This document shows, piece by piece, positions 1-6,229 of a stretch of DNA of 10,344 nt (its first letter is position 1; every line of letters begins with the position of its first letter). The position numbers and the translations under genes were made by a program. The DNA comes from CAXBID01 sp049791475 (GTDB lineage Bacteria > Bacteroidota > Bacteroidia > Flavobacteriales > Flavobacteriaceae), in assembly GCA_049791475.1 (NCBI GenBank), contig JBAQZZ010000151.1, positions 1 through 10,344 on the forward strand. Reading direction: 5' to 3'. The notes under the pieces are model-generated. The model worked only from the letters and a program-made list of their open reading frames with translations, was not told the DNA's origin and did not search any database.

Positions 1-2
1 TC

Positions 3-545
3 CCTTGGCCAAGTATGGCACGAACCATTTGGGGAAATCACCAGCGTTACAAGGACACCTATTTTTCAGCTTATGAAAATAAATATTTTACTGGTGATGG
101 CGCATTGCGTGATGAAGTAGGATATTATAGAATTACAGGTCGTGTAGATGATGTGATTATAGTTTCTGGGCATAATTTGGGAACAGCTCCTATTGAAGAT
201 GCTGTAAACGAGCACCCAGCAGTTGCCGAAAGTGCTATTGTAGGTTTTCCGCACGATATAAAAGGCAATGCGCTTTATGGCTATGTCATTTTAAAAGATG
301 TTGGAGAAACAAGAGATCATAATAATTTACGAAAAGAAATCAATCAGATTATTACAGAGCATATTGGCCCGATAGCGAAATTGGATAAAATACAGTTTAC
401 AAACGGTTTACCAAAAACACGTTCTGGGAAAATAATGCGGCGTATTTTACGAAAAATAGCGCATAAAGACACCAGTAATTTAGGTGATACGAGTACGCTT
501 TTAAACCCAGAAGTGGTGCAGGATATTATGGATAATGCATTGTAA
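3..545 (+). CDS. acs: Acetyl-CoA synthetase (AMP-forming), 3' part, cut by the window edge
   Basis: Activates acetate in the cytoplasm to acetyl-CoA through an acetyl-adenylate. Only the C-terminal ~180 residues are present. The reading frame is open to the left edge and the codons before the first ATG (15) read PWPS, matching the family's conserved PWPG, so that ATG is internal. Visible landmarks are GDGA, the hinge motif ITGRVDD (hinge Asp equivalent to Salmonella Asp517), the SGH.LGTA.IE adenylate loop, the small C-terminal domain, and PKTRSGK at 411-431, whose last Lys corresponds to the acetylation-controlled Lys609. The tail, with its RRILRKIA and DTSNLGDTSTL segments, is diagnostic of Acs rather than other acyl-CoA ligases. 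Two arginines known from the Salmonella enzyme appear replaced (Asn at 174-176, Thr at 354-356; see findings). The family is near certain; acetate specificity is inferred because the acyl pocket lies outside the window. Confidence 0.95.
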   Translation, partial: PWPSMARTIWGNHQRYKDTYFSAYENKYFTGDGALRDEVGYYRITGRVDDVIIVSGHNLGTAPIEDAVNEHPAVAESAIVGFPHDIKGNALYGYVILKDVGETRDHNNLRKEINQIITEHIGPIAKLDKIQFTNGLPKTRSGKIMRRILRKIAHKDTSNLGDTSTLLNPEVVQDIMDNAL

Positions 546-569
546 ATTAAACACTTCAAAATTTATTTA

Positions 570-2678
570 ATGAAATTTATTTTTACTTCAATTATAGTTG
601 TTTTTTTTGTTAAACCAACATTGGGTCAAATTAATTATCCTATAACGATAAAAAAACCAGTTGTTGATATTTACCACGGTAACAAAATTATTGATGATTA
701 TAGATGGTTAGAGTTTCAGGAAAACGACTCTGTTAAAGAATGGATAGACAGTCAAAATAAACTTTCTGTTAAATACTTAAAAAAGTTAACTAGATCGAAT
801 CAAACAGATGAACAAATAAATAAGTATATGTTCAGCGAAATGGGAGATTATGATGGAAAAATTAAACCTGATAATGACGAAAAGTATTATTTCAGGTATT
901 TCGTAAATGCTTCAAATACTACTCCTTCGTTATATTATAAAAAGGGAATAAATTCGAAATATTATATTTTAGTAAACTCTTCAACATTATCAGCAAAAGA
1001 TAAAATTGATATTGATTATTATAAAGTTTCTAAAAATAATACACATTTAGCTTATCAATACAATAGAAATGGTAGTGACTGGCATGAAATTAGAGTAGTT
1101 AAAATAGATAAAAAAAGACATTACCAGAATGTTTTGAAACACACTAGGCGAACTGGGATTTTTTGGTGGAATAATGGGTTTTTTTATAAAAAATATCCTT
1201 TTGATTCAATCAATGCAACTTATAAAAAACCTACTATTATGTATCATTCAATAGGTACAAAACAAAATGATGATAAGTTGATGTTCAAGTCATATAGCGA
1301 TGATGAAGATATAAGCATTATTGGTACAAAAGACGAAAGCTTTTATATAACTAAAAGAGAGAATTCAAAAACAGAAATTTTTAATTATTATTTGTTCAAT
1401 CCACAAATAGATAAAGATAAAATAGGTTTCAGACCTTTCCTGATTAATACTAAATATGATTTAAGTTTCCATACTAAAAAGGATAGTATAATTTACGCTA
1501 AGACTGTTATAAACGAAAAAACACAGCTTATTTCTATTAATATAAACGAACCTACTAAGTTTAATCTAATATCACCCGCATATCAACATCATGCTTTACA
1601 ACATATTGAAATGATGGATGATTTTATAGTCTTATCCTACTATGCTTTAGAGGGTTCTATTTTGACTAAAATAAATTATGATGGCGAGGTTTTAAATGAA
1701 TGTGTTTTACCTAAAGGGTTGTCTGTTAATAGTTTAAGTTATGATGAAAATTATTCTGAATTCTTTTTTTATTTAAGTTCATATACAATACCACAGGTGC
1801 TTTACAAATTAGATTTAGAAACATTTAAATATGAATTAGTAGGAGAAACTGAAGTAAATTTTGATTTTAAAGGGTATAAATTTCAACAAGATTATTTTAC
1901 ATCGCATGATGGTGTAAAAGTGCCAATTTTCATAGTCTATAAAGATTCATTAAAGACTGACAAATCAACGCCATTTTTAATGAAAACTTATGGTGGTTAT
2001 GGATTAACAAATGTGCCACATTATAATCCAGGAATAGTTTATTTTATTGAAAATGGAGGCGCATTTGCTTATGTAGATATTAGAGGAAGCGGTGGTTTTG
2101 AAAAAGGTTGGCACGAAGAAGGGCGAAGACTTAAAAAGCTGAATGGGATAAAAGATTTCATATCAGCAGCTGAATATTTAATTAAAAAACAATATACTGC
2201 ACCAAAAAAAATAGCTATTACAGGAACATCACATGGTGGATTAATTATGGCCGCTTCAATTACCCAAAGACCAGATCTTTTTGGGAGTGCCGTAATTAAT
2301 GTTGGAGTTTTAGATATGTTAAGATTTGAAAAATTTACTATTGGATCTGCTGTTTTGAACATACAAGAATTTGGATCTGTAACAAAAATTGACGACTTTA
2401 ACAATATGCTATCTTATTCACCTTATCATAATACAGATAGCTCAATAAATTATCCTTCAACTCTTTTAGTAACTGGTGATTATGATAATCGAGTGCCACC
2501 TTTACATTCATATAAATTTGCTGCTAAATTACAAAACAACGCATCTCAAGTTAATCCAGTATTACTTTGGACTCAGGATAAGGCAGGACATAGTGGTGCA
2601 AATACTAGAGATGGATTAAAAGAACAAAATATATTTATATACGGTTTTTTATATCATCAATTAAAAATAAATGATTAG
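570..2678 (+). CDS. Secreted prolyl-oligopeptidase-family serine peptidase (S9A)
   Basis: A 702-residue peptidase predicted to cleave short peptides in the periplasm. Residues 1-19 form a signal peptide (Lys2, a hydrophobic core, LG-Q as a plausible cleavage site). A seven-bladed beta-propeller fills roughly residues 75-430, and the C-terminal part is an alpha/beta hydrolase. The catalytic triad is visible: Ser554 in GTSHGG, Asp639 in DYDNRV (with Arg641, the substrate-binding Arg), and His674 in KAGHSG. The oxyanion Tyr is Tyr474 in TYGGY. Length and layout match the ~705-residue secreted Elizabethkingia enzyme. Oddly, the S1 tryptophan that stacks on proline (porcine Trp595) aligns without gaps to Val595, and Asn555 is His, so strict prolyl specificity is doubtful. 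The propeller half looks very AT-rich. The gene starts 24 nt after acs and could be cotranscribed; no dedicated promoter was seen. The first ATG is chosen because it begins the signal peptide. Confidence 0.92.
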   Translation: MKFIFTSIIVVFFVKPTLGQINYPITIKKPVVDIYHGNKIIDDYRWLEFQENDSVKEWIDSQNKLSVKYLKKLTRSNQTDEQINKYMFSEMGDYDGKIKPDNDEKYYFRYFVNASNTTPSLYYKKGINSKYYILVNSSTLSAKDKIDIDYYKVSKNNTHLAYQYNRNGSDWHEIRVVKIDKKRHYQNVLKHTRRTGIFWWNNGFFYKKYPFDSINATYKKPTIMYHSIGTKQNDDKLMFKSYSDDEDISIIGTKDESFYITKRENSKTEIFNYYLFNPQIDKDKIGFRPFLINTKYDLSFHTKKDSIIYAKTVINEKTQLISININEPTKFNLISPAYQHHALQHIEMMDDFIVLSYYALEGSILTKINYDGEVLNECVLPKGLSVNSLSYDENYSEFFFYLSSYTIPQVLYKLDLETFKYELVGETEVNFDFKGYKFQQDYFTSHDGVKVPIFIVYKDSLKTDKSTPFLMKTYGGYGLTNVPHYNPGIVYFIENGGAFAYVDIRGSGGFEKGWHEEGRRLKKLNGIKDFISAAEYLIKKQYTAPKKIAITGTSHGGLIMAASITQRPDLFGSAVINVGVLDMLRFEKFTIGSAVLNIQEFGSVTKIDDFNNMLSYSPYHNTDSSINYPSTLLVTGDYDNRVPPLHSYKFAAKLQNNASQVNPVLLWTQDKAGHSGANTRDGLKEQNIFIYGFLYHQLKIND

Positions 2679-2692
2679 ATTTTTATTTTGAG

Positions 2693-3307
2693 TTAAACCA
2701 ACTTAAAATCCAACAATAATTCCCCATCAACTGAAGCTTGTAAATGGTCACCTTTGTAGTTTATTCCAGCACCTAAAGCCGGTGTTCCAGTGAAAATAAT
2801 ATCGTTAGGTTCTAAGGTCATATATTTAGAAACAAAGGCAATAATTTCAGCAAAATTATAAATCATATAATCTGTGTTGCCAACTTGTTTTTGCTCGCCG
2901 TTAATTTTCAAATCAAAATTAATATCGTTTAAATTTTTGAAGCTAGATACTGGCTTAAATGCAGAAATTGGCGATGCACCATCAAACCCTTTAGCTAATG
3001 CCCACGGGCCTTTATTAGCTCTACTAGCTGCTAAAACATCTTTTGCGGTGTAATCAATACCCACTGCTATTTCTGAAATATATGAACTGGCATCTTTAAG
3101 AGAAATATTTTTTCCTGTTTTGCCAATTTTAACAACTAATTCAACTTCGTATGCTAATTCATTTGTAATAGCAGGAAACGGAATATTTTCATTATTTGTT
3201 ACTAAAGTACTTTCTGCTTTTAAAAATATTAACTGATTTCCATCTTTTAGGGCATTAATTTCAGCTTTGTCACTAACATAGTTTTTACCAATACCTATTA
3301 TTTTCAT
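2693..3307 (-). CDS. Fumarylacetoacetate hydrolase family protein (FAHD1-like)
   Basis: A 204-residue cytosolic single-domain FAH protein. Characterised relatives (FAHD1, YcgM type) are Mg/Mn-dependent acylpyruvate hydrolases or oxaloacetate decarboxylases. It can be followed along human FAHD1 almost end to end: GKNY near the N-terminus, FLK at 28-30, metal ligands Glu54 and Glu56 (YEVEL) and Asp85 (GIDYTAKDV), PWALAKGFD with Lys106, and the FTGTP loop at 172-176. The catalytic dyad motif NYxxHxxE reads NYVSDKAE, so the histidine (FAHD1 His30) is Asp13 while the glutamate is kept as Glu16. Either the chemistry differs or this is a lineage variant. The gene converges on the oligopeptidase gene with 14 nt between stop codons and is divergent from the alcohol dehydrogenase. 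The ATG is the first possible start and opens directly on the conserved first strand. The true substrate is unknown. Confidence 0.9.
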   Translation of the reverse strand: MKIIGIGKNYVSDKAEINALKDGNQLIFLKAESTLVTNNENIPFPAITNELAYEVELVVKIGKTGKNISLKDASSYISEIAVGIDYTAKDVLAASRANKGPWALAKGFDGASPISAFKPVSSFKNLNDINFDLKINGEQKQVGNTDYMIYNFAEIIAFVSKYMTLEPNDIIFTGTPALGAGINYKGDHLQASVDGELLLDFKLV

Positions 3308-3467
3308 ATTGTTTATAAATTATATTTATTTTAAGTAAAAGTAACAATTAGCAAACAATAATTTTACTTATAAACTCAATTAACTACGAAAATAGTATTA
3401 ACTTTATATTTCATATTTAAGTACATGACAAAATTTTAAATATAAAAAATAAAAAAAAGATAATTTT
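3308..3467. promoter_or_regulatory. Divergent intergenic region with inverted repeats
   Basis: This 160-nt, strongly AT-rich spacer must hold the promoters of both the FAH-family gene (minus) and the alcohol dehydrogenase (plus). No perfect TAnnTTTG element was found in it; the nearest are TATATTTC at 3405-3412 (plus) and an imperfect TATTGTTTG on the minus strand near 3352-3360. A 9-bp inverted repeat (3332-3340 with 3362-3370, 21-nt spacer) overlaps a second 8-bp one (3311-3318 with 3368-3375). They could be operator half-sites, but such AT-only matches also occur by chance. Confidence 0.4.
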
Positions 3468-4475
3468 ATGGAGAAAGTAAAAGCATATGCGGCTCAAGAA
3501 GCTGGAGGTAAACTTAAAGAATTTGAATATAATTTACCAAAAATAGATAGTGAACATGTTGATATAAAAGTGCATTACTGTGGTGTTTGTCATTCTGATT
3601 TAAGTATGATAAAAAATGAATGGGGCATGACTCAATACCCGTTAGTACCTGGACATGAAATAGTTGGAGAGGTAATTGCATTAGGCAGTGAAGTAAAAAA
3701 TCTTAAAATTGGCGATAAAGTTGGTATGGGTTGGTACTCTGCATCGTGTATGCAATGTAATCAATGTATGGACGGGAAACAGCATTTGTGTGGTACGGTA
3801 GAAAGCACCATTGTTGGGCGTCATGGGGGTTTTGCCGATAAAGTTCGTGGGCATTGGTCCTGGGTAACGCTACTTCCAAAAGGTTTAGATATAGCCAAAG
3901 CTGGCCCTTTATTTTGTGGAGGAATTACGGTGTTTAACCCTATAGTTTTATCAGGAGTTCAACCAACCGATAAAGTTGGTGTTATTGGTATTGGTGGTTT
4001 AGGACACATGGCTATTAAGTTTTTAAAAGCTTGGGGTTGTGAAGTAACCGCATTTAGTTCTAACCCTAAGAAAAAAGCAAGTATCTTAAAAATGGGCGCA
4101 CACCATGTTGTAGATTCTACAAACCCTGAAGCTTTAGAAAGTATTGCTGGCTCATTAAATTTTATATTAAATACCACAAATGTAACTTTAGATTGGGATT
4201 CGTTTTTAACAACTTTAGCACCACAAGGTAAATTACATACAGTAGGAGCAGTTTTAGAACCTATGGCCATTCCTGCTTTTAGTATGATTATGGGTGAAAA
4301 ATCTGTCGGAGGAAGTCCCTTAGGAAGTGTTGCTCTTACTCGAAAAATGTTAGAGTTTTGTGTAAGACATGACATTTATCCAACAGTTGAGGAATTCAAA
4401 ATGAAAGACATTAACGATGCTATTACTCATTTAGAAGAAGGTAAAGCAAGGTTTAGGGTAGTCTTAAAAGCATAA
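3468..4475 (+). CDS. Zinc-dependent NAD(P) alcohol dehydrogenase, CAD/YahK type
   Basis: A 335-residue medium-chain dehydrogenase that interconverts alcohols and aldehydes in the cytosol. In bacteria, members of this branch (YahK, YjgB/Ahr) mainly reduce a broad range of aldehydes with NADPH. Catalytic zinc ligands are Cys41 (GVCHSD), His63 (PGHE) and Cys150 (LFCGG). The structural zinc site is complete with Cys94, Cys97, Cys100 and Cys108. The Rossmann nucleotide loop GIGGLG is at 174-179. The second strand ends in AFSSNPKKK with Ser and Lys instead of an acidic residue, which favours NADPH. All catalytic positions inspected are intact and the length is only slightly below the ~350 typical of the branch. 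The ATG lies in an A-rich leader without a Shine-Dalgarno sequence. A small lysine-rich ORF follows after 28 nt, ahead of a strong terminator, so the two probably share a transcript. The physiological substrate cannot be told from sequence. Confidence 0.94.
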   Translation: MEKVKAYAAQEAGGKLKEFEYNLPKIDSEHVDIKVHYCGVCHSDLSMIKNEWGMTQYPLVPGHEIVGEVIALGSEVKNLKIGDKVGMGWYSASCMQCNQCMDGKQHLCGTVESTIVGRHGGFADKVRGHWSWVTLLPKGLDIAKAGPLFCGGITVFNPIVLSGVQPTDKVGVIGIGGLGHMAIKFLKAWGCEVTAFSSNPKKKASILKMGAHHVVDSTNPEALESIAGSLNFILNTTNVTLDWDSFLTTLAPQGKLHTVGAVLEPMAIPAFSMIMGEKSVGGSPLGSVALTRKMLEFCVRHDIYPTVEEFKMKDINDAITHLEEGKARFRVVLKA

Positions 4476-4503
4476 AAAAAGTTTAATTAAATAAATTAAT
4501 ATC

Positions 4504-4608
4504 ATGGCAAAATCTCAAGATGCAAAAAAGAATGTAAAAAAAGAGGCTCTATTAACGCCCAAAGAAAAAAAAGCTGCTAAACTTGCTAAGAAAGCAAAAC
4601 GGACATAG
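4504..4608 (+). CDS. Lysine-rich 34-residue microprotein
   Basis: A short ORF running from ATG at 4504 to TAG at 4606-4608. It encodes 34 residues beginning MAKSQDAKKN and ending KKAKRT. It has 12 lysines and one arginine against three acidic residues, so it is strongly basic (about +10), with no hydrophobic segment, cysteine or aromatic residue. It sits 28 nt after the alcohol dehydrogenase stop and 14 nt before the terminator stem, as expected for the last cistron of that transcript. Its composition suggests a nucleic-acid- or ribosome-associated peptide. Small basic proteins beginning MAKS are common in Flavobacteriia, but I do not recognise a named family. It could also be a non-coding A-rich 3' tail; the ordered alternation of Lys with Ala and Glu, rather than plain poly-Lys, argues for coding. 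Confidence 0.6.
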   Translation: MAKSQDAKKNVKKEALLTPKEKKAAKLAKKAKRT

Positions 4609-4622
4609 TTTTTTAAATAATT

Positions 4623-4680
4623 AAGCTGTTTAAAGCATACTTATATATTTCATAAAGTATACTTTAAATAGCTTTTTTTA
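4623..4680 (+). terminator. Strong intrinsic terminator after the alcohol dehydrogenase unit
   Basis: The 20-nt arm at 4623-4642 pairs with 4655-4674 across a 12-nt loop. Only one G·U wobble and one C·A mismatch interrupt the stem. A run of seven T follows at 4673-4679. It ends the alcohol dehydrogenase/microprotein transcript and insulates the serine hydrolase gene downstream. Confidence 0.85.
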
Positions 4681-4730
4681 TAGTTTTTAGTAATTTATTA
4701 CTTTTAATCGATTATTTATGTATTTTATCG

Positions 4731-4738
4731 TATTTTTG
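4731..4738 (+). promoter_or_regulatory. Bacteroidota -7 promoter element (TATTTTTG)
   Basis: A perfect match to TAnnTTTG, placed between the terminator and the serine hydrolase start. Transcription would begin around 4744-4746, giving a ~26-nt leader before the ATG at 4771. No clear TTTG -33 box is seen at the expected distance upstream, so strength is uncertain. Confidence 0.55.
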
Positions 4739-4770
4739 TTTTTTAAATTTTAAAAAAAGTGATTTACCCA

Positions 4771-6063
4771 ATGCAGAAATTTAAAATCTTGATAGGAATT
4801 ACGTTGTTAGTAGTCTGGTTTAGCGTTAATAAAACCATATTCAATTCCAAAACCGAGGCTATAATTCCAATCGCTAAGATTGAACATGATTTGGTTGACT
4901 TTGAAGCGCTTCAACAATATAAATGGCATCAAAAAGAATTAAAAGTTGCTATTACATCTTATTTTGATAAAGCTTTAAAATCAGGACAAATTGTAGGTGC
5001 TGGTGTAAGTATAGTAAAAGGAGATTCAATTTTGATTTCTGACGGATTTGGTAAAAGAGATACTAACTTTGATGCTGAAGTTGATGGAAAAACCGTTTTT
5101 AGATTGGGATCTTTATCTAAGGGTTTTGCTGGTGTATTAGCTGCTAGTTTAAAAAATGAAGGCAAAATACACTGGGAAGATAAAGTAAGTGATTTCATAC
5201 CTGAATTTCAGTTGGGTGATAAATCCAATACTGATAAAGTAACACTTGCTAACATATTGTCTCACACTTCGGGTACACCATACCATAGCTATACTAATCT
5301 TGTTGAGGCTGGATTGCCATTAAATGATATAGCTAAACGGTTTAAAGCGGTAACGCCTATTAGTGAACCAGGATTAATGTATAGCTATCAAAACGCCATG
5401 TTTGCACTTTGTGGAGAAATGATGTATAAAGCAACAAATCAAGATTTTAACACATTATTGGAAGATAGTTTTTTTAAACCACTTGATATGTATAATACCT
5501 CAATGGATAATGAAACCTTAAAACGAACAAAGAATGTTGCAATGCCGCATTCAAAAAGGCAATATAGTTACAAAACCTTAAAGCTTTCTGATAATTATTA
5601 TAATGCAGTAGCGGCTGGCGGAATTAATTCTAGTGCTTCAGATATGGCAAAATGGATGCAATTTTTGCTCGGTCATAATCCAGAAATAATGAATAAATCT
5701 GCTTTTCAAGATGCTTTTAATCCATTTATAGAAATTAAAGGACATAGCAAATATTATCATAAATGGCCTAAGCATGTTTCATCATATTACGGCTATGGCT
5801 GGAGGATTCACAAATATTTGGAGAACACTGGTGAATCAGAAAAGACCATTTGGCACCATGGCGGAAGTGTTAATAATTATAGAAATGAAATTGCCATTTA
5901 CCCAGAAGACGATTTAGGAATTTGTGTATTGTTAAATAGCAATTCAAGACTTGCAGCAACCGTTATTCCAGATTTGCAAAAGATAGTTAAAGACGTTTAC
6001 AGACAGACTACTCCTAAAATTGCAGTAAACAATAAGAATATAAAAACGATACCAACGCTTTAA
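4771..6063 (+). CDS. Membrane-anchored beta-lactamase-fold serine hydrolase (class C/PBP type)
   Basis: A 430-residue protein of the beta-lactamase/esterase/DD-peptidase superfamily, probably facing the periplasm. Residues ~5-21 form a hydrophobic signal or anchor with no lipobox cysteine. Active-site motifs are SxxK as SLSK (Ser114, Lys117, in LGSLSKGFAG), YxN as YQN (Tyr206, Asn208), and the third motif as HHGG (362-365) in place of KTG, as is usual in class C-like hydrolases. LSHTSG and GGINSSASDMAKW are further family signatures. Substrate cannot be read from this: relatives include D-aminopeptidases, DD-peptidases and esterases, and few are true resistance enzymes. A GTG at 4759 would add four residues (MIYP); I prefer the ATG at 4771 because it begins directly with the charged-then-hydrophobic signal. 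The gene stands alone between a terminator and a 166-nt spacer. Confidence 0.9.
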   Translation: MQKFKILIGITLLVVWFSVNKTIFNSKTEAIIPIAKIEHDLVDFEALQQYKWHQKELKVAITSYFDKALKSGQIVGAGVSIVKGDSILISDGFGKRDTNFDAEVDGKTVFRLGSLSKGFAGVLAASLKNEGKIHWEDKVSDFIPEFQLGDKSNTDKVTLANILSHTSGTPYHSYTNLVEAGLPLNDIAKRFKAVTPISEPGLMYSYQNAMFALCGEMMYKATNQDFNTLLEDSFFKPLDMYNTSMDNETLKRTKNVAMPHSKRQYSYKTLKLSDNYYNAVAAGGINSSASDMAKWMQFLLGHNPEIMNKSAFQDAFNPFIEIKGHSKYYHKWPKHVSSYYGYGWRIHKYLENTGESEKTIWHHGGSVNNYRNEIAIYPEDDLGICVLLNSNSRLAATVIPDLQKIVKDVYRQTTPKIAVNNKNIKTIPTL

Positions 6064-6105
6064 TACATATTAGAACACTTCCATTTTTATATTTAGTTGT
6101 GAGTG

Positions 6106-6138
6106 CTCAAAATTATGGTAATAACTTATTAATTTGAG
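6106..6138. repeat. Imperfect inverted repeat in the spacer before the ABC transporter
   Basis: Within the 166-nt gene-free spacer 6064-6229, the arm at 6106-6115 pairs with 6130-6138 (9 bp, one bulged A, 14-nt loop). No T-run follows directly, so it is not a convincing intrinsic terminator. It may be an operator or a chance match. TTAATTTG at 6129-6136 is one base from a -7 element and could serve the ABC transporter gene. Nothing else was seen in the spacer. Confidence 0.3.
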
Positions 6139-6229
6139 TAAAAAGATTATCACAATAATTTCCTAAGAATATGATTCGTTGTAAAGAATGGTTAATTTAG
6201 CCAACTATTCGATGCCATAAAATCAATTC

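Noticed and set aside
2069..2404. 111-residue open frame on the minus strand inside the oligopeptidase catalytic domain
   Set aside because: It is an antisense shadow of conserved codons around the active site, with no start context or family features.
3959..4375. 138-residue open frame on the minus strand inside the alcohol dehydrogenase gene
   Set aside because: It lies entirely within a well-supported gene with intact motifs, and its translation resembles no family. It is a shadow frame.
4759..4770. GTG start that extends the serine hydrolase by four residues
   Set aside because: The ATG at 4771 begins directly at the signal-anchor sequence; GTG starts are less common and add nothing recognisable.
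6064..6229. Possible small gene or RNA in the 166-nt spacer before the ABC transporter
   Set aside because: No convincing ORF or structured RNA was seen; only an imperfect inverted repeat and a near -7 element.
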